A stretch of 64,000 nt of DNA, taken from NCBI GenBank assembly GCA_021307345.1, contig CP089930.1, forward strand, positions 4,340,001-4,404,000, in the 5' to 3' direction. Made by a program: the position numbers and the translations under genes. The stretch comes from Escherichia coli (GTDB lineage: Bacteria; Pseudomonadota; Gammaproteobacteria; Enterobacterales; Enterobacteriaceae). The notes under the pieces are model-generated. The model searched no databases and was not told where the DNA came from. It saw only the letters and a list, made by a program, of their open reading frames with translations. Below, piece by piece: positions 49,972 to 60,581 of the stretch (within the stretch, counting starts at the first letter, position 1; each line of letters opens with the position of its first letter).

Positions 49972-52020
49972 TTACTTGACGGGGGCGGGCTGTTCCGCAG
50001 GTCTGGCTTTTTCCAGACGCGCCAAATCAAGCGCGATGTTCACTGTTTCATCCAGATACGGATCTGGCTCCTTGTAATCTTTTGGCAGATCGTCCAGTTT
50101 CTTCAACTCCGGTTTTCCTTCGCGTTTAAAGCGATCGTTCAACCGCGCCAGACGCGTCGCATCATCTTCGTTATTCTCTTTTTCACGCACAGCGTAATTC
50201 AGAGAAACGATGTTGCGTTTGTCCTTCATGGCGTTGAAGCGAGCGATATCCTTCATGATGTTCTGGAACTCAGGATCCTTCGCGATACGCGCATTATGTT
50301 CCTTCAGCAACTCCGGTTCAAACGCCGTTAAGTCTCCAGATTTCACATAGGTTGCAGCGTCAATGCTATCCCACGGTAGCGCGTTATCTTCAAATTTCTC
50401 ACCGGTTTCCGTCTCTTCATTGCCCGTAGGCATGATGATATCTGGCGTTACGCCTTTACGTTGCGTACTGCCGCCGTTAACGCGATAGAATTTCTGGATT
50501 GTGTACTGTACTGAACCCAACGCCGGCCATTCAGGACGTAACATCTGATCGTAGATACGGTTCAGAGAACGATACTGCTGGACTGTGCCTTTACCAAATG
50601 TCGGTTCACCCACAACCAGCGCACGACCGTAATCCTGCATGGCAGCCGCAAAGATTTCCGAAGCCGAAGCACTGAAACGGTCAACCAGCACCACTAACGG
50701 GCCTTTATAGAAAACCTGACCGTCGTTATCGCTATCTTCGCGAACCTTGCCGTTGTTATCACGAACCTGCACAATCGGACCTGATGGAATAAACAGCCCA
50801 GAGAGCGATACCGCTTCAGTCAGCGCCCCCCCGCCGTTGCTACGTAGGTCGATAATGACACTGCTGACATTTTGTTTTTCCAGTTTCTGCAGTTGAACTT
50901 TGACATCGTCCGTCAAACCAACATAGAAGCCCGGAATATCCAGCACACCGACTTTTTCTTTACCGACAGTCTTCACAGACATTTTAACTGCACGGTCTTC
51001 CAGACGAATACGTTCACGCGTCAGCGTTACTGTCCGGGTCTTGGTCCCTTTACCCGCAGGCAGAATTTCCAGACGAACCTTACTGCCTTTCGGCCCTTTG
51101 ATTAAGGCAACGACATCATCAAGACGCCAGCCGATCACGTCAACCATCGGTTTACCGGTTTGTCCGACACCGACAATTTTGTCACCAACGCTGATAGCTT
51201 TACTCTTCGCTGCTGGCCCACCCGCCACCATTGAATTGATAACGGTGTAGTCATCATCCATTTGCAGTACTGCGCCAATACCTTCCAGCGACAAACTCAT
51301 TTCAGTATTGAACTGTTCGGTATTGCGCGGAGAAAGGTAGTTGGTATGTGGGTCGATTTCGCGTGCAAACGCCGTCATTGCCAGCGAGAAAACATCTTCG
51401 CTGTTGGTTTGCGCCAGACGACGAATAGCAAATTTGTAGCGGCGAGCCAGGGTTTCACGAATTTCTTTATCCGTTTTACCTGCCAGCTTCAGGCTTAACT
51501 CGTCGAATTTAACTTTACTGTCCCACAGCGCGTTTAACTCGGCCTCGTTTTTCGGCCAGGGCGCTTTGCTGCGATCCAGGTTATAGGAATCGTTGCCGGT
51601 AAAATCCATCGGCTTTTCCAGTACAGACAACGCATACTGGTAACGTTCGAAGCGGCGTTTTTGCGCCAGATTGTAGAGATCGTAGAAAACGTCAAGTTTG
51701 CCGGTGCGAAGTTCATCGCCCAACTCGGTTTTCTTTTTCGCAAATTGTTCGACATCGCTTGCCAGCAGCACATTGTGGCTGTAATCAAGCAAGTTCAGGT
51801 AGCGGTCAAAGATTTTGGCCGAGAACGCCTGATCGAGATCGAACTGACGATAATGGGAACGGGTGAAGCGCGACGTTACGCGCTCACTCACAGTCGCATG
51901 CTGCGTCTCTTCCTTTAATACCGGAATTTGATCAGCACGCGTAATATCTTCTACTGCGAAGGTCTGGCCTGCTATTGCAAGCAGGCCAGCTAACGCGGTA
52001 AGCCTAAAAAACATGTTCAT
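49972..52020 (-). CDS. prc: Tail-specific periplasmic protease Prc (Tsp)
   Basis: The 682-residue protease degrades ssrA-tagged and other C-terminally marked periplasmic proteins and processes penicillin-binding protein 3; with NlpI it degrades MepS. It has a signal peptide cleaved near residue 22 (QTFA|VEDI), a PDZ domain around 235-320, and the Ser/Lys dyad, Ser452 in SASASEIFAA and Lys477 in GEPTFGKGTVQQ. I chose the ATG at 52020; the frame is open 16 codons further. It starts 19 bases after the proQ stop, in one operon with it. Confidence 0.96.
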   Translation of the reverse strand: MNMFFRLTALAGLLAIAGQTFAVEDITRADQIPVLKEETQHATVSERVTSRFTRSHYRQFDLDQAFSAKIFDRYLNLLDYSHNVLLASDVEQFAKKKTELGDELRTGKLDVFYDLYNLAQKRRFERYQYALSVLEKPMDFTGNDSYNLDRSKAPWPKNEAELNALWDSKVKFDELSLKLAGKTDKEIRETLARRYKFAIRRLAQTNSEDVFSLAMTAFAREIDPHTNYLSPRNTEQFNTEMSLSLEGIGAVLQMDDDYTVINSMVAGGPAAKSKAISVGDKIVGVGQTGKPMVDVIGWRLDDVVALIKGPKGSKVRLEILPAGKGTKTRTVTLTRERIRLEDRAVKMSVKTVGKEKVGVLDIPGFYVGLTDDVKVQLQKLEKQNVSSVIIDLRSNGGGALTEAVSLSGLFIPSGPIVQVRDNNGKVREDSDNDGQVFYKGPLVVLVDRFSASASEIFAAAMQDYGRALVVGEPTFGKGTVQQYRSLNRIYDQMLRPEWPALGSVQYTIQKFYRVNGGSTQRKGVTPDIIMPTGNEETETGEKFEDNALPWDSIDAATYVKSGDLTAFEPELLKEHNARIAKDPEFQNIMKDIARFNAMKDKRNIVSLNYAVREKENNEDDATRLARLNDRFKREGKPELKKLDDLPKDYKEPDPYLDETVNIALDLARLEKARPAEQPAPVK

Positions 52021-52039
52021 GCCTGGCCCGGCCTCCGTT

Positions 52040-52738
52040 TCAGAACACCAGGTGTTCTGCGCGCACAATCAAAGACATACCCGAATTCAGTTGGACGCGG
52101 ACGCCGTCTTTGGTGATTTCTAATACGGTGGCATCCATCGCGTTTTGACCAGCTTTCACCTTCAGGGCTTGTCCGACAGTCAGAGCTGAAATGTCAGAAA
52201 CCGGGGTATGCTGTTCTTCGCGAGGTGCTTTTACTGTTTTTGGCGCTTTCTCAGCCGGTTTTTGCGCGCGAGGTTTGCGCTCGGCGCCTTCTTTACGGCG
52301 TTGCGCGGCAGGACGTGGTTTACGTTCGCGGCGTGGTGCATCTTCTTTCTCACCAGCAGCTGCGGCAGCTTCGCGTTTTTTCGCTTGCTGTTCAGCGCGC
52401 TGAGCCTGAACGCGTGCTTTCGCTTCTTCAAGCTGTTTGCGAGCATGTTCTACATGCTGCTCGTCCAGCTCACCGCATGGGTTGCCGTCAAGATCGACAC
52501 GCGTTGCGCCGGGTTTAACACCGTAAAGGTAACGCCAGCTCGAAGTGTAGAGACGTAAAGCGGATCGCAGTTGCGTTTTGCTCAGGTTCATTTCCCCGGC
52601 AACACGATCGACCAAATCCTGAAAAATACCGATTTTCAGCGGACGCGCTTCACCTTCCGCACTGAAACAGTGGGGAAAACGTTCGGCCAGAAACGCGATT
52701 ACTTCTTTACTGCTATTCAACTTAGGTTGATTTTCCAT
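52040..52738 (-). CDS. proQ: RNA chaperone ProQ
   Basis: The 232-residue RNA-binding protein has an N-terminal FinO/ProQ domain (about 1-120), a long Arg/Lys/Ala/Glu-rich disordered linker (about 121-180) and a C-terminal Tudor-like domain (about 181-232). It binds many structured sRNAs and 3' UTRs and was first linked to ProP activity. It is the first gene of the proQ-prc operon. A perfect 20-bp palindrome lies about 50 bases upstream of its ATG. Confidence 0.97.
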   Translation of the reverse strand: MENQPKLNSSKEVIAFLAERFPHCFSAEGEARPLKIGIFQDLVDRVAGEMNLSKTQLRSALRLYTSSWRYLYGVKPGATRVDLDGNPCGELDEQHVEHARKQLEEAKARVQAQRAEQQAKKREAAAAAGEKEDAPRRERKPRPAAQRRKEGAERKPRAQKPAEKAPKTVKAPREEQHTPVSDISALTVGQALKVKAGQNAMDATVLEITKDGVRVQLNSGMSLIVRAEHLVF

Positions 52739-52787
52739 GAAATTTCCTGATTACAACGGACGTAGCCAACAAGCGCAGGCATGAACA

Positions 52788-52807
52788 GGCGTCATTATAA
52801 TGACGCC
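52788..52807. promoter_or_regulatory. Perfect 20-bp palindrome upstream of proQ
   Basis: ggcgtcatta followed by taatgacgcc is self-complementary over all 20 bases. The centre reads tcattataatga, so it holds a TATAAT-like -10 box on both strands. It lies 50 bases upstream of the proQ ATG and 28 bases past the end of msrC. Confidence 0.6.
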
Positions 52808-52834
52808 ATCAGTAAATGCTACGTTATCCGTTGA

Positions 52835-53332
52835 TTATCCTGCGACGCTCGCAAAGAATTTTTTGTAATCCGTCGTTGCAAGCACCTTTTCAAGCTGTGC
52901 CACAAGCTGACGTAAGCCTTGCTCGTCCTCGTCTGTAAAGCGACCGAAGACGGTACTGTCGATGTCGAGAACACCAATAATCTGATTTTTCACCACCAGC
53001 GGCAGGACAATTTCAGAATTACTCGCCGCATCACAGGCAATATGCCCATCAAAAGCGTGAACATCCTCGATTCGTTGTACTTGATTGCGGGCAACCGCAG
53101 TGCCGCACACGCCGCGCCCGACGGGGATCCGTACACAGGCAATTTTGCCCTGAAATGGTCCGAGCACCAGCGTATCGTCCTCAAGCAAATAAAAACCGGC
53201 CCAGTTTACGTCTGCCAGACGTTCGTATAACAACGCGCTGGTGTTTGCCAGCGTTGCCAGAAAACTGGTCTCTCCCGCCATCAGCGCGTTAAAGTCGCGA
53301 TTTAAATCCGCGTAAAATTCTGTTTTGTTCAT
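52835..53332 (-). CDS. msrC: Free methionine-(R)-sulfoxide reductase MsrC
   Basis: The 165-residue GAF-fold enzyme reduces free methionine-(R)-sulfoxide with thioredoxin. Three cysteines characteristic of fRMsr are Cys66, Cys76 and Cys100 (ACVRIPVGRGVCG, GHIACDAAS). I chose the ATG at 53332, which gives the family length; the frame is open for 18 more codons. It is divergent from letA, upstream of proQ. Confidence 0.95.
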   Translation of the reverse strand: MNKTEFYADLNRDFNALMAGETSFLATLANTSALLYERLADVNWAGFYLLEDDTLVLGPFQGKIACVRIPVGRGVCGTAVARNQVQRIEDVHAFDGHIACDAASNSEIVLPLVVKNQIIGVLDIDSTVFGRFTDEDEQGLRQLVAQLEKVLATTDYKKFFASVAG

Positions 53333-53461
53333 TATATAATCACTTGGTTGTCTTACCTGGAACTGCCAGCCTATTAAAATAAGCATTAAATGCGTTAATG
53401 CTCAAGATCATTCCCATCATGGGTTAAGATTAATGTTAATTCTTATTACATTTGGCACGTC

Positions 53462-54745
53462 ATGGCACTTAACACCCCGCAAATTACGCCAACAAAAAAG
53501 ATAACAGTGAGCTCAATCAGCAAGGAACTGCCGCGTGGTGATTATCAACGTTGCCCGCAATGTGACATGCTGTTTAGCCTGCCCGAGATAAATTCTCATC
53601 AAAGTGCCTATTGTCCGCGCTGTCAGGCCAAAATTCGTGACGGGCGTGACTGGTCGCTAACGCGCCTGGCGGCAATGGCGTTCACCATGCTATTGCTGAT
53701 GCCATTTGCCTGGGGCGAACCACTGTTGCATATCTGGCTGTTAGGTATTCGTATTGACGCCAACGTCATGCAAGGCATCTGGCAAATGACCAAACAGGGC
53801 GATGCGATAACGGGGGCGATGGTCTTTTTCTGCGTTATCGGCGCCCCACTTATCCTCGTCACATCTATTGCTTATTTGTGGTTTGGCAACCGACTGGGGA
53901 TGAACTTACGCCCGGTACTGCTGATGCTTGAGCGACTGAAAGAGTGGGTGATGCTGGATATCTACCTGGTCGGCATTGGTGTTGCTTCTATAAAGGTACA
54001 GGATTATGCCCATATCCAGGCGGGTGTCGGCTTATTCTCTTTTGTAGCGTTGGTGATTTTAACGACGGTGACGTTGTCACATCTTAATGTTGAACAGCTG
54101 TGGGAGCGATTTTATCCTGAACGCCCTGCCACGCGCAGGGACGCGAAACTACGTGTTTGCCTGGGGTGTCACTTTACCGGCTATCCTGATCCGCGCGGTC
54201 GCTGCCCCCGCTGCCATATCCCGCTTCGCCTGCGTCGTCATCATAGTCTTCAAAAATGTTGGGCGGCGTTGTTGGCTTCAGTCGTCTTGTTGTTACCAGC
54301 TAACCTGTTGCCTATCTCGATCATTTATCTGAACGGTGGACGACAAGAAGATACGATTCTTTCCGGCATCATGTCGCTGGCAAACAGCAACATTGCGGTC
54401 GCCGGAATTGTGTTTATCGCCAGTATTCTGGTGCCGTTTACCAAAGTGATTGTGATGTTCACTTTATTATTGAGCATTCATTTTAAATGCCAACAAGGAT
54501 TACGCACGCGAATACTGTTACTGCGAATGGTGACCTGGATTGGTCGCTGGTCGATGCTCGATCTGTTTGTCATTTCTTTAACTATGTCGCTGATCAATCG
54601 CGATCAGATCCTCGCTTTTACTATGGGACCGGCTGCGTTTTATTTCGGCGCAGCGGTTATTTTAACTATTCTTGCAGTGGAATGGCTGGACAGCCGCTTA
54701 CTTTGGGATGCACATGAGTCAGGAAACGCCCGCTTCGACGACTGA
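53462..54745 (+). CDS. letA: Inner membrane lipid transport protein LetA
   Basis: The 427-residue protein (PqiA family) is the inner membrane partner of LetB in a lipid transport pathway between the envelope membranes. It has two zinc-ribbon-like modules, each with CxxC pairs (RCPQCDM and YCPRC; CLGCHF and CPRCH), followed each time by four membrane helices. ATG at 53462 is preceded by a weak ribosome-binding site. letB overlaps its end by 32 bases, so the two are translationally coupled. Confidence 0.95.
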   Translation: MALNTPQITPTKKITVSSISKELPRGDYQRCPQCDMLFSLPEINSHQSAYCPRCQAKIRDGRDWSLTRLAAMAFTMLLLMPFAWGEPLLHIWLLGIRIDANVMQGIWQMTKQGDAITGAMVFFCVIGAPLILVTSIAYLWFGNRLGMNLRPVLLMLERLKEWVMLDIYLVGIGVASIKVQDYAHIQAGVGLFSFVALVILTTVTLSHLNVEQLWERFYPERPATRRDAKLRVCLGCHFTGYPDPRGRCPRCHIPLRLRRHHSLQKCWAALLASVVLLLPANLLPISIIYLNGGRQEDTILSGIMSLANSNIAVAGIVFIASILVPFTKVIVMFTLLLSIHFKCQQGLRTRILLLRMVTWIGRWSMLDLFVISLTMSLINRDQILAFTMGPAAFYFGAAVILTILAVEWLDSRLLWDAHESGNARFDD

Positions 54746-57347
54746 AGCGCAGATTAAAACTAAACGCCGTATCTCACCTTTCTGGCTGCTGCCGTTCATC
54801 GCGCTAATGATTGCCGGCTGGCTGATTTGGGACAGTTATCAGGATCGGGGGAACACCGTCACCATCGACTTTATGTCGGCGGATGGCATTGTCCCTGGTC
54901 GCACACCTGTTCGTTATCAGGGTGTTGAAGTCGGAACCGTTCAGGATGTCAGCCTTAGCGATGATCTTCGTAAGATTGAAGTCAGGGTCAGCATCAAGTC
55001 CGATATGAAAGATGCGCTGCGCGAAGAGACGCAGTTCTGGCTGGTGACGCCAAAGGCCTCGCTGGCAGGTGTCTCCGGACTGGATGCGCTGGTTGGGGGT
55101 AACTATATTGGCATGATGCCAGGCAAAGGCAAAGAGCAGGATCACTTTGTCGCCCTCGATACCCAACCGAAATATCGGCTGGATAATGGTGATCTAATGA
55201 TCCACCTACAGGCTCCCGATCTTGGTTCGCTGAATAGTGGTTCGCTGGTCTATTTTCGCAAGATCCCGGTGGGACGTGTCTACGACTATGCGATCAATCC
55301 CAATAACCAGGGCGTGGTGATTGATGTCCTGATTGAGCGGCGTTTTACCGATCTGGTGAAAAAAGGGAGTCGCTTCTGGAACGTTTCTGGCGTTGATGCC
55401 AATGTCAGTATCAGTGGCGCGAAGGTGAAACTGGAAAGTCTGGCTGCGCTGGTTAACGGTGCGATTGCCTTCGATTCGCCGGAAGAGTCGAAACCCGCCG
55501 AAGCGGAAGATACCTTTGGTTTGTATGAAGATCTCGCCCACAGCCAGCGTGGGGTAATCATAAAACTGGAACTGCCGAGCGGTGCCGGATTAACCGCCGA
55601 CTCAACACCGTTAATGTATCAGGGTCTGGAAGTCGGACAACTGACGAAACTGGATTTAAACCCAGGCGGCAAAGTCACCGGAGAAATGACCGTTGATCCC
55701 AGCGTCGTAACGCTGTTACGGGAAAATACCCGCATCGAATTACGTAACCCGAAATTATCCCTCAGCGATGCGAATCTCAGCGCCCTGCTCACGGGCAAAA
55801 CCTTCGAACTGGTGCCGGGCGATGGTGAGCCACGCAAGGAGTTTGTCGTTGTGCCTGGCGAGAAAGCCCTGCTGCATGAACCTGATGTTCTGACGCTGAC
55901 CCTGACCGCGCCAGAAAGTTACGGTATTGATGCCGGTCAGCCACTCATTCTGCATGGTGTACAGGTCGGTCAGGTAATTGAACGTAAACTCACCAGCAAA
56001 GGCGTCACCTTTACCATCGCCATTGAACCACAGCATCGCGAGCTGGTAAAAGGCGACAGCAAATTCGTCGTCAACAGCCGTGTGGACGTGAAAGTGGGAC
56101 TGGACGGCGTCGAGTTTCTCGGTGCCAGCGCCTCTGAATGGATCAACGGAGGGATACGTATTCTGCCGGGCGATAAAGGCGAGATGAAAGCCAGCTATCC
56201 GCTGTATGCCAATCTGGAAAAAGCCCTGGAAAACAGCCTTAGCGATTTGCCCACCACGACCGTGAGTTTAAGTGCAGAAACATTACCAGACGTGCAGGCG
56301 GGATCGGTAGTGCTGTACCGTAAGTTTGAGGTTGGCGAAGTCATCACCGTGCGCCCACGAGCTAACGCCTTTGATATCGATCTGCATATTAAGCCGGAAT
56401 ATCGCAACCTTCTGACCAACAACAGCGTGTTCTGGGCAGAAGGCGGGGCGAAAGTTCAGCTTAATGGTAGCGGCCTGACCGTACAGGCTTCGCCGCTTTC
56501 ACGGGCGTTAAAGGGTGCTATCAGCTTCGATAACCTCAGCGGCGCCAGCGCCAGCCAGCGTAAAGGCGATAAGCGTATTCTTTATGCGTCAGAAACGGCG
56601 GCTCGTGCGGTCGGCGGACAGATTACGCTCCACGCTTTTGATGCCGGAAAACTGGCGGTCGGTATGCCAATTCGCTACCTCGGTATTGATATCGGGCAAA
56701 TCCAGACGCTGGATCTGATAACCGCACGTAATGAAGTACAGGCAAAAGCGGTGCTCTATCCGGAATATGTCCAGACTTTCGCTCGCGGTGGTACACGCTT
56801 TTCGGTGGTCACACCGCAGATTTCGGCAGCCGGCGTTGAGCACCTTGATACCATCCTCCAGCCGTATATCAATGTCGAACCCGGTCGTGGAAATCCTCGC
56901 CGCGACTTTGAATTACAGGAGGCTACCATTACCGACTCTCGTTACCTGGATGGCTTAAGCATTATTGTTGAAGCGCCAGAAGCCGGATCGTTAGGCATCG
57001 GTACACCGGTACTGTTCCGTGGTCTGGAAGTGGGTACGGTCACTGGAATGACGCTGGGTACACTATCGGATCGGGTGATGATTGCGATGCGCATCAGTAA
57101 ACGCTACCAGCACCTGGTGCGGAACAATTCCGTCTTCTGGTTGGCATCGGGCTACAGTCTGGACTTTGGTCTTACGGGCGGCGTAGTGAAAACCGGTACA
57201 TTTAACCAGTTTATCCGTGGCGGGATCGCCTTTGCCACTCCGCCTGGTACTCCGCTGGCACCGAAAGCCCAGGAAGGCAAACACTTCTTGTTGCTGGAAA
57301 GCGAACCGAAAGAGTGGCGTGAGTGGGGAACCGCGCTACCCAAATAA
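54714..57347 (+). CDS. letB: MCE-domain intermembrane lipid transport protein LetB
   Basis: The 877-residue protein has one N-terminal membrane helix (about 26-45) and seven consecutive MCE domains that stack into a hollow tube spanning the periplasm for lipid movement. The repeats are visible from recurring patterns such as [67 protein letters not shown] and [12 protein letters not shown] chose the ATG at 54714, which overlaps letA by 32 bases; another ATG lies two codons upstream. Confidence 0.96.
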   Translation: MSQETPASTTEAQIKTKRRISPFWLLPFIALMIAGWLIWDSYQDRGNTVTIDFMSADGIVPGRTPVRYQGVEVGTVQDVSLSDDLRKIEVRVSIKSDMKDALREETQFWLVTPKASLAGVSGLDALVGGNYIGMMPGKGKEQDHFVALDTQPKYRLDNGDLMIHLQAPDLGSLNSGSLVYFRKIPVGRVYDYAINPNNQGVVIDVLIERRFTDLVKKGSRFWNVSGVDANVSISGAKVKLESLAALVNGAIAFDSPEESKPAEAEDTFGLYEDLAHSQRGVIIKLELPSGAGLTADSTPLMYQGLEVGQLTKLDLNPGGKVTGEMTVDPSVVTLLRENTRIELRNPKLSLSDANLSALLTGKTFELVPGDGEPRKEFVVVPGEKALLHEPDVLTLTLTAPESYGIDAGQPLILHGVQVGQVIERKLTSKGVTFTIAIEPQHRELVKGDSKFVVNSRVDVKVGLDGVEFLGASASEWINGGIRILPGDKGEMKASYPLYANLEKALENSLSDLPTTTVSLSAETLPDVQAGSVVLYRKFEVGEVITVRPRANAFDIDLHIKPEYRNLLTNNSVFWAEGGAKVQLNGSGLTVQASPLSRALKGAISFDNLSGASASQRKGDKRILYASETAARAVGGQITLHAFDAGKLAVGMPIRYLGIDIGQIQTLDLITARNEVQAKAVLYPEYVQTFARGGTRFSVVTPQISAAGVEHLDTILQPYINVEPGRGNPRRDFELQEATITDSRYLDGLSIIVEAPEAGSLGIGTPVLFRGLEVGTVTGMTLGTLSDRVMIAMRISKRYQHLVRNNSVFWLASGYSLDFGLTGGVVKTGTFNQFIRGGIAFATPPGTPLAPKAQEGKHFLLLESEPKEWREWGTALPK

Positions 57348-57355
57348 TGCGCACT

Positions 57356-57385
57356 GCTCCGGCGTACCTGCGCCGGAGCGTTTAT
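57356..57385 (+). terminator. Hairpin downstream of letB
   Basis: A perfect 9-bp GC-rich stem (gctccggcg / cgccggagc) with a 6-nt loop starts 9 bases past letB. The following T-tract is short (tttatgct), so termination before rsmF is likely only partial. Confidence 0.5.
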
Positions 57386-57426
57386 GCTAAACTGCGCGCC
57401 TGTTTTTTTGCCAGTGGTACATGCTC

Positions 57427-58866
57427 GTGGCCCAACACACCGTTTATTTCCCGGACGCCTTTCTGACGCAAATGCGTGAAGCAATGCCTTCGACGCTCTC
57501 TTTTGATGATTTTCTCGCCGCCTGTCAGCGCCCATTGCGCCGCAGCATTCGCGTTAATACGCTGAAAATCTCCGTTGCAGATTTCCGGCAATTAACCGCT
57601 CCTTATGGCTGGACGCTAACGCCAATCCCGTGGTGTGAAGACGGTTTCTGGATCGAACGTGACGATGAAGACGCATTGCCGCTGGGCAGTACCGCTGAAC
57701 ATTTGAGTGGCCTGTTTTATATTCAGGAAGCCAGTTCAATGTTACCGGTTGCTGCATTGTTTGCCGATGGTAACGCCCCAAAACGGGTGATGGATGTCGC
57801 TGCTGCACCGGGTTCAAAAACTACGCAAATTGCCGCACGGATGAATAACGAAGGGGCGATCCTTGCCAACGAGTTTTCCGCCAGCCGGGTTAAAGTGTTA
57901 CATGCCAATATCAGCCGCTGTGGCATCAGTAATGTTGCGCTCACGCATTTTGATGGCCGCGTGTTTGGTGCGGCATTGCCAGAAATGTTCGATGCTATTT
58001 TGCTGGATGCCCCCTGCTCCGGCGAAGGCGTGGTGCGTAAAGATCCCGATGCGCTGAAAAACTGGTCACCGGAAAGCAATCAGGAAATCGCCGCCACGCA
58101 GCGGGAACTGATCGACAGTGCCTTTCATGCCTTACGTCCTGGCGGCACCCTGGTCTACTCAACCTGCACCTTAAACCGGGAAGAAAACGAAGCCGTTTGC
58201 CTGTGGCTGAAAGAGACTTACCCTGATGCAGTAGAGTTTTTACCGCTGGGCGATCTATTCCCTGGCGCGTACAAGGCGCTGACCGAGGAAGGCTTTTTGC
58301 ACGTCTTCCCACAAATTTATGATTGCGAAGGTTTTTTCGTTGCTCGTCTGCGTAAAACTCAGGCGATTCCCGCGTTGCCTGCGCCGAAATATAAAGTGGG
58401 CAATTTCCCGTTTACCATAGTGAAAGATCGCGAAGCCGGACAAATTCATCAGGCGGCTGCGAGTGTCGGCTTAAACTGGGATGAAAACCTGCGCCTCTGG
58501 CAGCGCGATAAAGAAATCTGGTTATTCCCGGTGGGCATTGAAGCGTTGATAGGTAAAGTCCGATTTTCCCGTCTGGGGATTAAACTTGCTGAAACGCATA
58601 ACAAAGGTTATCGCTGGCAGCATGAAGCTGTCATTGCCCTTGCTTCAGTCGCCCATGCTAACGCGTTTGAACTGACACCACAGGAAGCGGAAGAGTGGTA
58701 TCGCGGGCGCGACGTCTACCCACAAACCGCGCCAACTACGGATGATGTGCTGGTCACCTTCCAGCATCAGCCAGTCGGTTTAGCCAAACGTATTGGTTCA
58801 CGGCTGAAAAACAGTTACCCACGGGAGCTGGTGCGCGACGGGAAACTTTTTACCGGTAAAGCCTGA
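57427..58866 (+). CDS. rsmF: 16S rRNA (cytosine-1407-C5)-methyltransferase RsmF
   Basis: The 479-residue enzyme makes m5C1407 in 16S rRNA on the 30S subunit using S-adenosylmethionine. The NOL1/Nop2/Sun signature DAPCSGEG has Cys197 and the second catalytic cysteine Cys247 is in YSTCTL. The SAM-binding site is in [14 protein letters not shown]. The C-terminal half includes a PUA-like domain. I chose GTG 57427 as in K-12; ATG 57421 is two codons upstream and equally possible. Confidence 0.94.
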   Translation: MAQHTVYFPDAFLTQMREAMPSTLSFDDFLAACQRPLRRSIRVNTLKISVADFRQLTAPYGWTLTPIPWCEDGFWIERDDEDALPLGSTAEHLSGLFYIQEASSMLPVAALFADGNAPKRVMDVAAAPGSKTTQIAARMNNEGAILANEFSASRVKVLHANISRCGISNVALTHFDGRVFGAALPEMFDAILLDAPCSGEGVVRKDPDALKNWSPESNQEIAATQRELIDSAFHALRPGGTLVYSTCTLNREENEAVCLWLKETYPDAVEFLPLGDLFPGAYKALTEEGFLHVFPQIYDCEGFFVARLRKTQAIPALPAPKYKVGNFPFTIVKDREAGQIHQAAASVGLNWDENLRLWQRDKEIWLFPVGIEALIGKVRFSRLGIKLAETHNKGYRWQHEAVIALASVAHANAFELTPQEAEEWYRGRDVYPQTAPTTDDVLVTFQHQPVGLAKRIGSRLKNSYPRELVRDGKLFTGKA

Positions 58867-58982
58867 CCGCACACAAAAAAGCGCACTTTTTGACTGGCGA
58901 ATCTGACTGCCTTGACTAGGCTGAAAAATGGTACGATCGAACTGGTCGTACCACAATCGGCACTTAAATGGAGAGCACGAAG

Positions 58983-59219
58983 ATGAAAACCAGTGTACGC
59001 ATAGGCGCTTTTGAAATCGACGACGGCGAGTTAACCGGCGAATCGCCTGGTGACCGAACGTTAACCATCCCCTGTAAATCTGACCCGGATTTATGTATGC
59101 AACTTGATGCCTGGGACGCCGAAACCAGCATCCCAGCCCTGCTAAACGGCGAACACTCTGTCCTTTACCGTACCCGCTACGATCAAAAGTCTGATGCCTG
59201 GATTATGCGTCTTGCCTGA
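58983..59219 (+). CDS. yebV: YebV family small protein
   Basis: The 78-residue cytosolic protein has an acidic composition and the family segment RIGAFEIDDGEL, followed by CKSDPDLCMQLDAWDAET. I chose the ATG at 58983 because GGAGAGCACGAAG lies upstream and the family starts MKTSVRIG; an in-frame ATG lies 15 bases upstream at 58968. It is a probable sigma-32- or stationary-phase-induced gene in K-12. Function unknown. Confidence 0.92.
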   Translation: MKTSVRIGAFEIDDGELTGESPGDRTLTIPCKSDPDLCMQLDAWDAETSIPALLNGEHSVLYRTRYDQKSDAWIMRLA

Positions 59220-59228
59220 TCCAAAAAG

Positions 59229-59253
59229 AACCCGTCGGCATGACGGGTTATTT
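59229..59253 (+). terminator. Intrinsic terminator of yebV
   Basis: An 8-bp stem (aacccgtc / gacgggtt) with a 5-nt loop is followed by an interrupted T-tract (atttat), 10 bases past the yebV stop. Confidence 0.75.
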
Positions 59254-59324
59254 ATCCTGGTTATTTCCCCCGTTGTAAAATCTCCCCTAAACTTAACGGT
59301 ACGGCACCGCACTTCGAGGATGAA

Positions 59325-59516
59325 ATGTTCGCGCTGGTACTTTTTGTTTGCTATCTGGACGCTGGCTGTGACGATATTGTGGTTGATATCTACAATACGG
59401 AACAGCAGTGCCTCTATTCAATGGACGATCAACGGATCCGCCACGGCGGCTGTTTTCCGATTGAGGATTTTATTGATGGTTTCTGGCGACCTGCACAGGA
59501 TTACAGTGACTTTTAA
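59325..59516 (+). CDS. yebW: YebW small protein (DUF1482)
   Basis: The 63-residue cytosolic protein belongs to the DUF1482 family, a group also found on lambdoid prophages. The pattern is LFVCYLDAGCDDIVVDIYNTEQQC with three cysteines. GAGGATGAA precedes the ATG. It ends one base before the convergent stop of pphA. Function unknown. Confidence 0.92.
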   Translation: MFALVLFVCYLDAGCDDIVVDIYNTEQQCLYSMDDQRIRHGGCFPIEDFIDGFWRPAQDYSDF

Positions 59517-60173
59517 TTATTGCAGTTGCACAAGAGTCAACTCACCTCCGAAGACGGCGCCGGTATCAATATAATGCAAGTTACCGATATCCACGCGATG
59601 ACGTAATGGCGTATGCCCAAACCAGAAATGATCGGCACCTGTAATTCCCTGCCCTTTTTGACCCCCACGCAATCGCGATCGACTCCACAACACCTGATGC
59701 AGATCGACTTCCTTATGCCACTCATAAATATCATTGGGGTAATCCGCATGGGCGATGACATGCAGTCCGCTACTACAGCTTAATTCAATTATCCACGGCA
59801 AAGACCAGCACTTTTCCAGCACTATTCTCGCCTGCTCGCATTGGCGCTCTGTCAGTGCTGCGAACCAGTCGCCGCCATTCATAAACCACAAAGACATCTG
59901 CTGCGAATCCAGCGCATCCATCGCCATCTGCTCATGATTGCCTCTTACCGCTCTGATCCAGCGTTGTTCCAGTAATTGCAGGCAGCGCAAACTCTCCGGG
60001 CCACGATCGATAACGTCACCAACCGAGATCAGCAAGTCTTGCCACGGGTCAAACCGGCAGTGCCATAATTTCTTACGCAGTTGCGCCAGGCAGCCATGAA
60101 TATCCCCCACCAGCCAGATATGTCGCCACTGACTACCATCAATCTTCTGATAGATGTGTCTTGCCTGTTTCAT
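59517..60173 (-). CDS. pphA: Serine/threonine protein phosphatase PphA
   Basis: The 218-residue metallophosphatase has the lambda phosphatase/PPP motifs GDIHG (23-27), GDVIDRG (52-58) and GNHE (78-81), with the metal ligands intact. In E. coli it is a heat-induced phosphatase acting in envelope-stress signalling. I chose the ATG at 60173; one upstream codon in the same frame is TTG. It differs from remembered K-12 PphA at a larger share of residues than its neighbours, mostly in the middle (about 85-140). It converges on yebW with no gap. Confidence 0.94.
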   Translation of the reverse strand: MKQARHIYQKIDGSQWRHIWLVGDIHGCLAQLRKKLWHCRFDPWQDLLISVGDVIDRGPESLRCLQLLEQRWIRAVRGNHEQMAMDALDSQQMSLWFMNGGDWFAALTERQCEQARIVLEKCWSLPWIIELSCSSGLHVIAHADYPNDIYEWHKEVDLHQVLWSRSRLRGGQKGQGITGADHFWFGHTPLRHRVDIGNLHYIDTGAVFGGELTLVQLQ

Positions 60174-60321
60174 CAATTCCTTACTCCCGCGCGAAAGATC
60201 ACATTACCTTAACAAAAATGTTAAAAAAGCCTGGACTGAAGCAGTAGAGTGTGTGTTATGGTTGATGGTAAAGTCAGTGCAGTAAAAGCTGTGATGTAAT
60301 CATCAAACTGGCTTTATAGAT

Positions 60322-60424
60322 AAAAAGAGACCGAATACGATTCCTGTATTCGGTCCAGGGAAATGGCTCTTGGGAGAGAGCCGTGCGCTAAAAGTTGGCA
60401 TTAATGCAGGCTTAGTTGCCTTGC
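60322..60424 (-). ncRNA. sdsR: Small RNA SdsR (RyeB)
   Basis: The roughly 103-nt RNA is a sigma-S-dependent, Hfq-binding sRNA that in E. coli and Salmonella represses targets such as ompD/tolC and mutS. Its 5' end is at GCAAGGC (60424) and it ends in the terminator stem gaccgaatac / gtattcggtc followed by five T residues at 60322-60326. Upstream on the minus strand CTATTCT (60431-60437) is a good sigma-S -10 element. It lies entirely inside the antisense RNA RyeA. Confidence 0.9.
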
Positions 60425-60513
60425 CCTTTAAGAATAGATGACGACACCAGGTTTGCCAGTTTGCGTGCAAAATGGTCAATAAAAAGCGTGCTTGTCATCG
60501 TCTTAAATGTTAA

Positions 60514-60553
60514 AAACCGCCCGTTCTGGTGAAAGAACTGAGGCGGTTTTTTA
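60514..60553. terminator. Bidirectional terminator of ryeA and yebY
   Basis: A stem (aaaaccgcc / ggcggtttt, with an extra inner pair gttct/agaac) with A and T tracts on both sides. It ends RyeA on the plus strand and yebY, 29 bases away, on the minus strand. Confidence 0.88.
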
Positions 60554-60581
60554 TTTGAAATTAAACATTTACTGTAGATGA

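Larger units (their letters stand above)
60284..60553 (+). ncRNA. ryeA: Antisense sRNA RyeA (SraC)
   Basis: In K-12 a 250-275-nt RNA is transcribed on this strand, antisense to SdsR over the whole length of SdsR, and acts as its sponge. The region is conserved here and ends at the strong hairpin at 60514-60553. The 5' end is approximate and estimated from the K-12 arrangement. Confidence 0.75.
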
